Positions 1 to 5,307 of a stretch of 6,448 bases of DNA are shown here, one piece after another. This DNA is from Gemmatimonadaceae bacterium (lineage in GTDB: Bacteria; Gemmatimonadota; Gemmatimonadetes; Gemmatimonadales; Gemmatimonadaceae), in the NCBI GenBank assembly GCA_013820975.1, contig JACDHQ010000128.1, positions 1 through 6,448 on the forward strand, in the 5' to 3' direction. Every line of letters begins with the position of its first letter. Positions within the stretch are counted from its first letter, which is position 1. The notes beneath the pieces are model-generated. The model was not told where the DNA came from. It saw only the letters and a program-made list of their open reading frames with translations, and ran no database searches. Position numbers and translations under genes: made by a program.

Positions 1-414
1 CGCATGACGGCCGACTGCCTCGGCGACCTTGCGGGCGGTACCGACAGGAACGGTCGACTTGGTGACGACCACCGTCTCGCGCTTCATGTGGCGGCCAACG
101 GAGTCGGCGACGGCGAGCACGTGGCGGAGGTCGGCCGACCCGTCCTCGCCGGGCGGTGTGCCGACGGCGATGAACACCACATCCGCCTGGCCTATGGCGC
201 CACCGACATCCGTGGTGAACGAGATGCGGCCGTCCCGCTGGTTGCGCTCCACATAATCGTCCAGCCCCGGCTCGTATATGGGGAGGACGTTCCCCTTCAG
301 CCCCTCGATCTTCCCTTCGTCGAGGTCTGCACAGATGACGCGATTGCCGGTCTCGGCCAGGCAGGCGCCTACGACCAGCCCGACGTAGCCGGACCCAACG
401 ACGGTGATATTCAC
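1..414 (-). CDS. ugd: UDP-glucose 6-dehydrogenase, N-terminal part (runs off the left edge)
   Basis: This enzyme oxidises UDP-glucose to UDP-glucuronate in the cytoplasm with two NAD+, supplying precursor for acidic polysaccharides. The visible 138 residues are the NAD-binding Rossmann domain. They begin MNITVVGSGYVGLV, with the GxGxxG motif at residues 7-12, and continue with ADLD near 29-32, IYEPGL at 46-51, VGTPP at 84-88 and KSTVPVGT at 119-126. All are hallmarks of the UDP-glucose/GDP-mannose dehydrogenase family. The catalytic cysteine and the UDP-binding C-terminal domain lie outside the window. The start is GTG at 412-414; no other in-frame start fits so close to the Rossmann strand. 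An ATG at 423-425 is in another frame and stops after four codons, its TGA overlapping the GTG. No clear Shine-Dalgarno precedes the start. The gene lies downstream of the Fic gene with 250 bases between them, so it probably has its own promoter. Confidence 0.93.
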   Translation of the reverse strand, partial: MNITVVGSGYVGLVVGACLAETGNRVICADLDEGKIEGLKGNVLPIYEPGLDDYVERNQRDGRISFTTDVGGAIGQADVVFIAVGTPPGEDGSADLRHVLAVADSVGRHMKRETVVVTKSTVPVGTARKVAEAVGRHA

Positions 415-515
415 GACGGAAACATGATTGAGGCATTCAGGAAAACGGTCCCGGGCCGGTCGCTTCGACGAGCGCAAGTGTCGATGAATTGCCCGGCTCC
501 CGCGTGCGAAGGAAA

Positions 516-542
516 GTTATCGGGCCTGTTGGGACTGACCAA
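516..542 (-). promoter_or_regulatory. weak promoter candidate for ugd
   Basis: On the minus strand TTGGTC (537-542) and GATAAC (516-521) lie 15 bases apart. They resemble a sigma-70 type -35 and -10 with a short spacer, about 100 bases upstream of the ugd start and just after a strong hairpin. The match is modest and the spacer is short, so this is only a suggestion. Confidence 0.18.
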
Positions 543-548
543 CTCGGG

Positions 549-588
549 GGGCAGGACCGCCCGCGCTGCGCGCGGCGGCGACCTGCCC
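549..588. other. strong GC hairpin in the ugd leader / Fic downstream region
   Basis: GGGCAGG (549-555) pairs perfectly with CCTGCCC (582-588). Inside it CCGC (557-560) pairs with GCGG (575-578), and CGCGC (562-566) pairs with GCGCG (570-574) around a 3-base loop. That gives 16 base pairs with small bulges. Neither strand has a T-run after it, so it is not a classical intrinsic terminator. It could still act as a terminator in a high-GC genome, or as a leader structure of ugd mRNA. It lies 135 bases before the ugd start. Confidence 0.35.
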
Positions 589-636
589 GCTTGGTGTACC
601 GGATGGTGCCGGCAGGGAAGCGGGGCAGGAGCAAGT

Positions 637-662
637 GGGACGAGCCGACATCGGCTGGTACC
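637..662 (-). terminator. hairpin just after the Fic stop codon, possible terminator
   Basis: The arms GGGACGAGCCGA (637-648) and TCGGCTGGTACC (651-662) are complementary at 10 of 12 positions; AGCCG/CGGCT forms the core around ACAT. The hairpin starts three bases past the Fic stop codon, the usual place for a transcription end. It lacks a U-tract, so if it works it is a non-canonical terminator. Confidence 0.33.
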
Positions 663-664
663 CC

Positions 665-1858
665 CTACACGATGGGTTTTTGGTTGGGAATCAGTCGGCG
701 ATCTTCCGCAAACAGGTCGACGTAGTCGTCGTACCGAAACCGGCGGTGGCGCACCTGGCCGGTGATCTCGTGCAGCACCCCGATCCCCTCGAGCCGGGCC
801 ACGACGTCGTTCGCCGCCTGGTAGGTCGTCCCGGTCACCGCCCGGACATCGGCCACTGATACGATCGGCCGCCGGTAGAGCGACTCCAGCACACGCAGCC
901 CCGAGGCCGCGCTCCGGCCGAGGTCATTACCGATCGCGAGACGGTGGCGTTCACGAAGGTCCACGATCGCCCGGGCCGTGCCCGTTGCCTCGACTGCCAC
1001 CTCGCCCACCGCGCGCAGGAAGAAGGTGATCCATCCCTCCCAGTCTCCGCTGTCACGCGTCGCCTGGAGTGCCTCGTAGTAGGCGCTCCGGTGCTGCCTG
1101 AAGTAGTGCGACAGGTACAGCACGGGCCGGAGCAGCACCCCCCGCTCGGCGAGCAGCAGCGCGATGAGCAGGCGGCCCACACGCCCGTTGCCGTCGAGGA
1201 ATGGGTGGATCGTCTCGAACTGCGCGTGCGCGAGGCCGATCTTCACCAGCACTGGCAGGTCATCTTCTGCGTGGATGAACCGTTCCAGCTCGCCCAGGGC
1301 AGCGGCGACCGCGTGCGGCGGCGGCGGGACGAAACTCGCCTCGCTCAGGCTCACGCCACCGGCACCGATCCAGTTCTGGGATGTACGCGGCTCGCCGGGG
1401 CTCCGCTCCTGCCCGCGCACCCCCGTGAGCAGTTCCCGGTGCAGCTCCCGGACGAGGCGCACCGAAACCGGCAGCGTCGGCAGCAACCGCATCCCGAGGT
1501 TGACGGCGCGCACATGGTTCAGCACCTCTCCCACATCGCGCGGCGTATCCGCCGAAGCCAACTCCGCCTCTGCCGCGAGAACGTCGTGAAGGGAGCTCTG
1601 CATGCCCTCGATCTGGCTCGAGAGCACTGCCTCCTTGCGGACGTACATGAACACGAACATGTCCGCATCCGGCAGCGTCTGGATTGCCCCATCGAGCCGT
1701 CCCAGGGCCTGGTCGGCACGTGACAGGAGCACCTGCATGGCACCGTCGAATTCCAACGGAGGCTCCGGTGGCATCGAAGCGGGCATGAACGCCCGGTACC
1801 CGGTCGGTTGCGCTACATACCTGCCCGCTCGCAAGCGCCTGTCCTGCCGGTCGGTCAT
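665..1858 (-). CDS. Fic-family protein adenylyltransferase with N-terminal inhibitory helix and C-terminal winged helix
   Basis: Fic enzymes usually transfer AMP from ATP to a hydroxyl of a target protein. This 397-residue protein has the full active-site motif HPFLDGNGRVGR at residues 218-229, with catalytic His218 and the phosphate-binding DGNGR loop. Upstream, SSQIEG at 80-85 matches the (S/T)xxxE(G/N) inhibitory motif of class II Fic proteins, where the helix precedes the Fic core, so the enzyme is probably autoinhibited through Glu84. The N-terminus (AGRYVAQPTGYRAFMP) is typical of the chromosomal group that includes Shewanella SoFic. Residues about 315-378 look like a winged-helix domain ending in RHRRFRYDDYV. 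The ATG at 1856-1858 is chosen because family members begin shortly before the 'GRYV..P.GYRAF' segment. An in-frame ATG at 1883-1885 and a TTG at 1895-1897 are alternatives. No Shine-Dalgarno is obvious. There is no Doc/Phd-type antitoxin partner beside it. Its target is unknown; the location between sugar genes may be incidental. Confidence 0.92.
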   Translation of the reverse strand: MTDRQDRRLRAGRYVAQPTGYRAFMPASMPPEPPLEFDGAMQVLLSRADQALGRLDGAIQTLPDADMFVFMYVRKEAVLSSQIEGMQSSLHDVLAAEAELASADTPRDVGEVLNHVRAVNLGMRLLPTLPVSVRLVRELHRELLTGVRGQERSPGEPRTSQNWIGAGGVSLSEASFVPPPPHAVAAALGELERFIHAEDDLPVLVKIGLAHAQFETIHPFLDGNGRVGRLLIALLLAERGVLLRPVLYLSHYFRQHRSAYYEALQATRDSGDWEGWITFFLRAVGEVAVEATGTARAIVDLRERHRLAIGNDLGRSAASGLRVLESLYRRPIVSVADVRAVTGTTYQAANDVVARLEGIGVLHEITGQVRHRRFRYDDYVDLFAEDRRLIPNQKPIV

Positions 1859-1866
1859 GGTAGATC

Positions 1867-1913
1867 GTGTTAAAGTCAGAAGCATGTATGGACCCAAACC
1901 GACCCTGTGTTAA
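1867..1913 (-). repeat. direct repeat TTAACAC, 40 bases apart, in the Fic leader
   Basis: TTAACAC occurs on the minus strand at 1907-1913 and again at 1867-1873, exactly 40 bases apart. Both copies lie between the predicted transcription start and the chosen ATG, and both are followed by a loosely similar tail. This could be an operator read by the winged-helix domain of the Fic protein or by another regulator. A 7-base repeat can also arise by chance. Confidence 0.25.
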
Positions 1914-1924
1914 TCGCTGGCTTT

Positions 1925-1954
1925 AATATAGAGCCAAAACGGCCTCATGTTCAA
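1925..1954 (-). promoter_or_regulatory. sigma-70 type promoter for the Fic gene
   Basis: On the minus strand TTGAAC (1949-1954) is followed after 18 bases by TATATT (1925-1930), close to TTGACA/TATAAT. The region is AT-rich against a GC-rich background. Transcription would begin near 1917, about 60 bases before the chosen ATG. This supports independent expression of the Fic gene from the rml cluster. Confidence 0.55.
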
Positions 1955-1969
1955 GTCTGGGCATCATAT

Positions 1970-1993
1970 GGCACGGTTCGCGCTCCTCGTGCC
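1970..1993 (-). terminator. hairpin after the rmlD remnant, weak terminator candidate
   Basis: GGCACG (1970-1975) and CGTGCC (1988-1993) are perfect complements around a 12-base loop, beginning 13 bases past the rmlD stop and before the Fic promoter. The position suits an end of the rml transcript. The stem is short and no U-tract follows. Confidence 0.25.
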
Positions 1994-2006
1994 TGGCACC
2001 GTCCGC

Positions 2007-2362
2007 CTACCGCTGGAGACTCTCGAGAAACCGCCCAAGGGCATCCGGCCACGCCGGCAGCCCACCGGTGATCGACTCCACCCGCGCGGTATCCAGCATC
2101 GAATGCCGCGGCCGCGGCGCCGGCGTGGGATACTCGGCGCTCGTGCAGGGGGTCACCAGATGCAACACTCCCTCATGCGCGAACACCTCGCGGGCGATGC
2201 CGAACCAGGTCGTCGGCTCGCCCCCGTTCGTCGCATGCACGATCCCCCGCGTGCCCGCCGCGATGAGCTCCCAGGTCACCCGCTGACTCTGACCCCATCG
2301 TGCAGCACGGCAGCGAGATCGCTGCCGAGCATCCCGCCGGCACCGAGCAGCAGCACCCGCAC
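2007..2362 (-). pseudogene. rmlD: dTDP-4-dehydrorhamnose reductase remnant with internal deletion and frameshift
   Basis: Intact RmlD (about 290-300 residues) reduces dTDP-4-keto-L-rhamnose to dTDP-L-rhamnose with NADPH. Here only the two ends remain. The N-terminal piece starts with GTG at 2360-2362, six bases after the rmlB stop. It reads MRVLLLGAGGMLGSDLAAVLHDG, the Rossmann strand and nucleotide-binding loop, then hits TGA at 2276-2278. The C-terminal piece (2007-2279, 90 codons) is in another frame and carries the family's ending: GIVHATNGGEPTTWFGIAR, then EYPTPAPRPRHSMLDTARV and LPAWPDALGRFLESL. About 180 residues between them, including the YxxxK catalytic site, are absent. The TGA of the first piece overlaps a GTG of the second (GTGA), so coupled translation of a 90-residue fragment is possible, but it could not be an active reductase. 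Loss by deletion is the simplest reading; an assembly misjoin is the main alternative. Confidence 0.85.
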
Positions 2363-2368
2363 CGTGCG

Positions 2369-3532
2369 CTACGCCTCGTCGCCGGCGAGGTACATCGCGT
2401 TGGCCGAGCGATATGCCTCACTCTGCACGCGCTGCCACCACTCGCGGTTGGCGACGTACCACGCCACCGTCTCCTCGAGCCCGCGCTCGAAGGTATATGT
2501 CGGGTGCCACCCGAGCGTCTCGCGGATGCGCGTGATGTCCATCGCGTAGCGGCGGTCGTGCCCCGGGCGGTCCTTCACGTAGGCGATCAGTGACTCCGGC
2601 TTGCCGAGGGCGGCGAGCAGCCGCTGTATTACCTCGATGTTGGGCACCTCGGACTCGCCGCCGATGTTGTACACCTCGTCTTCCAGCCGCCCGCGCGTCG
2701 CGACGGCCCAGATGGCCGCGGCATGGTCGTCCACGTGCAGCCAGTCTCGGATGTTCATCCCGTCGCCGTACACCGGCAGCGGCTGGTCGCCGAGCGCACG
2801 GGTGATCATCAGCGGGATGAGCTTCTCGGGGAACTGGTACGGCCCGTAGTTGTTGGAGCAGCGGGTCGTGAGGCAGGGCAGCCCAAACGTCTCGCGATAG
2901 GCACGCACGAGCATGTCGGCGCCGGCCTTGCTCGCGGAGTACGGACTGTTGGGCGCGAGCGGGTGCCGCTCCGTGAATCCGGGGTCGCCTGGTCCGAGTG
3001 AGCCGTATACCTCGTCGGTGCTGACGTTGACGAAGCGGAACTCGCGCGGGTTCGCCTCGAGCTCCGCGCGCGTGCAGGCGAGCAGGTTGAGCGTGCCCTG
3101 CACGTTGGTGCTCACGAATTCGGCGGGACCGGAAATCGACCGGTCTACATGGGACTCTGCAGCCAGGTGCAGCACGCAGTTGACGGAAGGCAACGAGGGA
3201 TGAGGGATGACGGGTGCGGGAACTGCGGCCGCCAATGTTCCCGCACCCCTCATCCCTTGTCCCTCTCTTGCCCCTCCCAGTACCGTCGCCACCAATTCAG
3301 CATCCCGGATGTCGCCCTGGACGAAGCGATACCGTCCGTCGCCCTTCGGTCCGTGCTGCGCCTCCACATCGGCAAGGCTCTCGACATTGCCGGCGTACGT
3401 CAGCAGGTCGAGGTTGATGACCGTGAGCGCCGGCTCGTTGCGCAGCAGCCAGCGAACGAGGTTGGAGCCGATGAACCCCGCGCCGCCGGTGACGAGCACG
3501 GTCGATGGCGTGAACGTCACCGGGGCCGTCAT
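2369..3532 (-). CDS. rmlB: dTDP-glucose 4,6-dehydratase with an in-frame palindrome-encoded insertion
   Basis: RmlB converts dTDP-glucose to dTDP-4-keto-6-deoxyglucose, the second step of the dTDP-rhamnose pathway, using bound NAD+. The 387-residue product has the Rossmann loop GGAGFIG (16-22), LTYAGN (44-49), LAAESHVDRSI (124-133), the catalytic STDEVYG (171-177) and the YSASK pair Tyr198/Lys202. NNYGPYQFPEKLIP (227-240) and RDWLHVDDH (262-270) follow. It is longer than the usual 350-360 residues mainly because of an extra block, about residues 86-116, between VATVL and VNCVLHLAAES, where relatives such as the E. coli enzyme have about 7 residues rather than 34. This block is encoded by a long palindrome, described separately. 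The insertion keeps frame and lies in the loop after a helix, so activity is plausible. The ATG at 3530-3532 overlaps the rmlC stop (ATGA), implying translational coupling. Openings further upstream run inside rmlC in another frame and are not real. Confidence 0.96.
   Translation of the reverse strand: MTAPVTFTPSTVLVTGGAGFIGSNLVRWLLRNEPALTVINLDLLTYAGNVESLADVEAQHGPKGDGRYRFVQGDIRDAELVATVLGGAREGQGMRGAGTLAAAVPAPVIPHPSLPSVNCVLHLAAESHVDRSISGPAEFVSTNVQGTLNLLACTRAELEANPREFRFVNVSTDEVYGSLGPGDPGFTERHPLAPNSPYSASKAGADMLVRAYRETFGLPCLTTRCSNNYGPYQFPEKLIPLMITRALGDQPLPVYGDGMNIRDWLHVDDHAAAIWAVATRGRLEDEVYNIGGESEVPNIEVIQRLLAALGKPESLIAYVKDRPGHDRRYAMDITRIRETLGWHPTYTFERGLEETVAWYVANREWWQRVQSEAYRSANAMYLAGDEA
3189..3272. 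repeat. palindromic mini-element inserted in frame in rmlB
   Basis: The left arm (3195-3223) and right arm (3237-3265) are 29 bases each, complementary at 26 positions, around a 13-base loop that contains the 8-base palindrome GCGGCCGC (3225-3232). With one gap the match runs further outward through GGCAA on each side, to about 3189-3272 (84 bases). This agrees with the roughly 81 extra bases that rmlB has compared with its family. The arms contain the tandem motif GGGATGA. The RNA of rmlB would fold into a very stable hairpin here. The element encodes a bland Gly/Ala/Pro-rich peptide with no stop codon in the rmlB frame. It carries no gene of its own, so any mobility would depend on a transposase elsewhere. 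No second copy was seen in this window. Confidence 0.8.
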
Positions 3533-4083
3533 GCCTCGTACCGCGGCAGGTCGTTGCGCGACAGGTCGAGCAGCGGGTACAGTGCGTCCTTGTCGGAGAT
3601 CCGCGGACTGGTGACGGGCCAGGCGATGGCGAGCGTCGGGTCGTTCCACGCCACCCCATGGTCGTCGTCGGCGTGATAGACGTCGGTGCACTTGTACACG
3701 ACGTCCACTGTGTCGGCGAGCGCGCAGAAGCCGTGGGCGAAGCCGGGCGGGACCCAGAGTGAGCGCGCGTCGTCCTCGTGGAGCTCGATGCCGAACCACT
3801 GGCCGAAGGTCGGCGCGCCGACGCGAATGTCCGCCGCCACGTCGAAGATCGCGCCGCGGATCACGGAGACGAGCTTGCCCTGCGGGTGCGCGAGCTGATA
3901 GTGCAGCCCGCGCAGCACGTCACGCGACGAGCGCGAGTGGTTGTCCTGCCGGAACACCGCCGGCAGCCCGGCACTGCGGAACCGTTCGTCGTTGAACGCC
4001 TCGATGAAGAAACCCCGCTCGTCGCGGAAGACGCGTGGCTCGACGATGAGCACGCCGGGGAGCGGCGTCTCGTGCACCTTCAC
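3529..4083 (-). CDS. rmlC: dTDP-4-dehydrorhamnose 3,5-epimerase
   Basis: RmlC epimerises dTDP-4-keto-6-deoxyglucose at C3 and C5 to give dTDP-4-keto-L-rhamnose. The 184-residue product has the family's normal length and cupin fold signatures: LPGVLIVEPRVFRDERGFFIEAFN (8-31), FRQDNHSRSSRDVLRGLHYQ (44-63), VSVIRGAIFDVAADIR (72-87), LWVPPGFAHGFCAL (109-122) and YKCTDVY (130-136). His61 in RGLHYQ and Asp166 in SDKDA are the likely catalytic pair by comparison with the family. The start is GTG at 4081-4083, giving MKVHETPLPGV. Its GTG overlaps the rmlA stop as GTGA, so translation is probably coupled. The stop overlaps the rmlB ATG. Longer openings upstream lie inside rmlA in another frame and are rejected. 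Nothing unusual was seen in the sequence. Confidence 0.96.
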   Translation of the reverse strand: MKVHETPLPGVLIVEPRVFRDERGFFIEAFNDERFRSAGLPAVFRQDNHSRSSRDVLRGLHYQLAHPQGKLVSVIRGAIFDVAADIRVGAPTFGQWFGIELHEDDARSLWVPPGFAHGFCALADTVDVVYKCTDVYHADDDHGVAWNDPTLAIAWPVTSPRISDKDALYPLLDLSRNDLPRYEA

Positions 4084-4982
4084 GCGAACGCCCCGCCGAA
4101 CCCGCCCTCGTGCGGCCCCTCGGCAGCGACACGCGCGAGGTACTCGCCATACTCGTTCTTTGCGAACGTGCCCGCGATCGTCCGAAGCGCCGCGGCATCG
4201 ATGAAGCCCATCCGGAACGCCACTTCGTGAATGGAGCCCACCATCAGCCCCTGCCGGTTCTCCACCGCCTCGATGAAGTTGGAGGCCTCGAGCAGCGACT
4301 GGTGGGTGCCCGTGTCCAGCCACGCGATGCCGCGGCCGAGTACCTTCACGTCGAGCGCACCGTCGGCGAGGTAGGCGCGGTTGACGTCGGTGATCTCCAG
4401 CTCGCCGCGCGGCGATGGCTTCAGCGCGCGCGCGATCTCGACCACGCGGTTGTCGTAGAAGTAGAGCCCCGGGACGGCGAAGTGCGACCTGGGCGTGCGC
4501 GGCTTTTCCTCGATGCCGACTGCCTTGCCTGCGGCGTCGAACTCCACGACACCGTAGCGCTCGGGGTCTCGCACGTAGTAGCCGAAGATCGTGCCGCCCT
4601 TCAACCCGGTGCGCACCTGCTGCAGCAGCTCGGCGAGGCCGTGGCCAAAGAAGAGGTTGTCGCCGAGGATCAGTGCGACCGGGTCGCTGCCGATGAAGTC
4701 GGCGCCGATGACGAAGGCCTGGGCCAGCCCCTCAGGCTGCGGCTGCTCGGCATAGCCGATCGTCATTCCCAGCTCGGCGCCGTCGCCGAGGAGCAGCTCG
4801 AACCGGGGCAGGTCCTCGGGGGTGGAGATGATCAGTACGTCCCGGATGCCGGCGAGCATGAGCGTCGACAGCGGGTAGTAGATCATCGGCTTGTTGTACA
4901 CCGGCATGAGCTGCTTGCTGACCACCATGGTCAGGGGGTGCAGCCGCGAGCCGGTGCCGCCTGCGAGGATGATTCCTTTCAT
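4080..4982 (-). CDS. rmlA: glucose-1-phosphate thymidylyltransferase
   Basis: RmlA joins glucose-1-phosphate and dTTP to form dTDP-glucose, the committed first step to dTDP-rhamnose, and is usually inhibited by dTDP-rhamnose. The 300-residue product begins MKGIILAGGTGSRLHPLT, the nucleotidyltransferase signature (residues 6-16). It continues with SKQLMPVYNKPMIYYPLSTLMLAGI (22-46), LGDN with Mg-binding Asp108, EEKP (158-161) and WLDTGT with the second Mg ligand Asp223. GFIDAAAL (259-266) and EYGEYL (277-282) complete the typical C-terminus. The ATG at 4980-4982 is the universal start for this family; 25 upstream in-frame codons are not homologous. There is no clear Shine-Dalgarno. It is the first gene of the rmlACBD run, and the intergenic region to its right must hold the promoter. 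In many bacteria the order is rmlBDAC or rmlBADC; A-C-B-D is one of several known orders. Confidence 0.96.
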   Translation of the reverse strand: MKGIILAGGTGSRLHPLTMVVSKQLMPVYNKPMIYYPLSTLMLAGIRDVLIISTPEDLPRFELLLGDGAELGMTIGYAEQPQPEGLAQAFVIGADFIGSDPVALILGDNLFFGHGLAELLQQVRTGLKGGTIFGYYVRDPERYGVVEFDAAGKAVGIEEKPRTPRSHFAVPGLYFYDNRVVEIARALKPSPRGELEITDVNRAYLADGALDVKVLGRGIAWLDTGTHQSLLEASNFIEAVENRQGLMVGSIHEVAFRMGFIDAAALRTIAGTFAKNEYGEYLARVAAEGPHEGGFGGAFA

Positions 4983-5163
4983 TGCCGTCGTACGCAATCG
5001 TGACGAGCCGGCAGATCGCACCGGGGGGTTCCCGGGAGACCGGCCTGGCGTCACCAATGTATCATTTGCGGGGTGCCTGAGGTCAGTCCCATCAACCTTG
5101 TCGCAACCCCGTGTCTCGTTGTAACTTGGGCCATCATCCCCGCCTCACGTAAAGGAACTCTCT
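4983..5163. other. divergent intergenic region between rmlA and the plus-strand polysaccharide genes
   Basis: Transcription must leave this stretch in both directions. For rmlA (minus) the best -10 is TACATT (5056-5061), preceded by TGA like an extended -10. The -35 at usual spacing is poor, so this assignment is weak. The plus-strand promoter candidate is listed separately. Self-complementary CCGG and CCCGGG words near 5020-5045 could form a small leader hairpin of rmlA. No RNA gene, repeat or riboswitch was recognised. Confidence 0.35.
5098..5125 (+). promoter_or_regulatory. promoter candidate for the plus-strand genes
   Basis: TTGTCG (5098-5103) and TGTAAC (5120-5125) are 16 bases apart, each matching 4 of 6 consensus positions. 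Transcription would start near 5132, about 20 bases before the AAAGGAA ribosome binding site at 5151-5157. The consistent spacing is the main support. Confidence 0.3.
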
Positions 5164-5301
5164 ATCAGTCATCCGCCTTTCGGCCGCGTCCGCCCCGTCG
5201 CCCGCCCCCGGACGGGCACCTCGAGGCCGACATCCGCGGTCGGTCAGTACCGCTGGCTCCTCGGCCAGGCCGACCAGCCGGACTTCGTCGTACTCGGCTG
5301 A
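5164..5301 (+). CDS. candidate 45-codon small ORF with a non-canonical ATC start
   Basis: The frame is open from 5125 to the TGA at 5299-5301. AAAGGAA (5151-5157) lies six bases before ATC at 5164-5166. Reading ATC as the start gives a peptide that opens MSHPPFGRVRPVARP and closes GQYRWLLGQADQPDFVVLG. Third codon positions are almost all G or C, as in the real genes nearby, and the stop is six bases before the glycosyltransferase ATG, as in an operon. No ATG, GTG or TTG exists in the right place. The ATC may be a rare start, a mutated ATG, or the whole frame may be a remnant of a longer gene or chance. I do not recognise the product. Its Arg/Pro-rich first half and hydrophobic tail suggest no known domain. 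Confidence 0.3.
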   Translation: MSHPPFGRVRPVARPRTGTSRPTSAVGQYRWLLGQADQPDFVVLG

Positions 5302-5307
5302 CGGCCG

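Noticed and set aside
437..634. 65-codon minus-strand frame between fic and ugd
   Set aside because: No recognisable sequence, poor codon pattern, and it overlaps the strong hairpin; I treat the interval as non-coding.
4..765. Plus-strand open frame (about 253 codons) covering ugd and the intergenic region
   Set aside because: Its first half is the antisense of ugd and it continues through a non-coding gap into the end of the Fic gene; no family resemblance.
944..1723. Long plus-strand open frame (about 259 codons) opposite the Fic gene
   Set aside because: It is the antisense of a clearly homologous Fic protein, has no recognisable domain, and such frames are common opposite high-GC genes.
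3533..3799. N-terminal extension of rmlB upstream of the ATG at 3532
   Set aside because: It lies inside rmlC in another frame, is Arg-rich nonsense and is not homologous; the ATGA overlap gives a natural start.
4110..5003. Long plus-strand open frame (about 297 codons) opposite rmlA
   Set aside because: The minus strand encodes an unmistakable RmlA. The plus-strand translation is rich in Arg, His, Asp and Val with no domain, as expected for an antisense shadow.
531..5090. Ten-base inverted repeat: GGGACTGACC at 531-540 and its complement at 5081-5090
   Set aside because: A 10-base match in a window this size is expected by chance, and the surroundings do not extend it.
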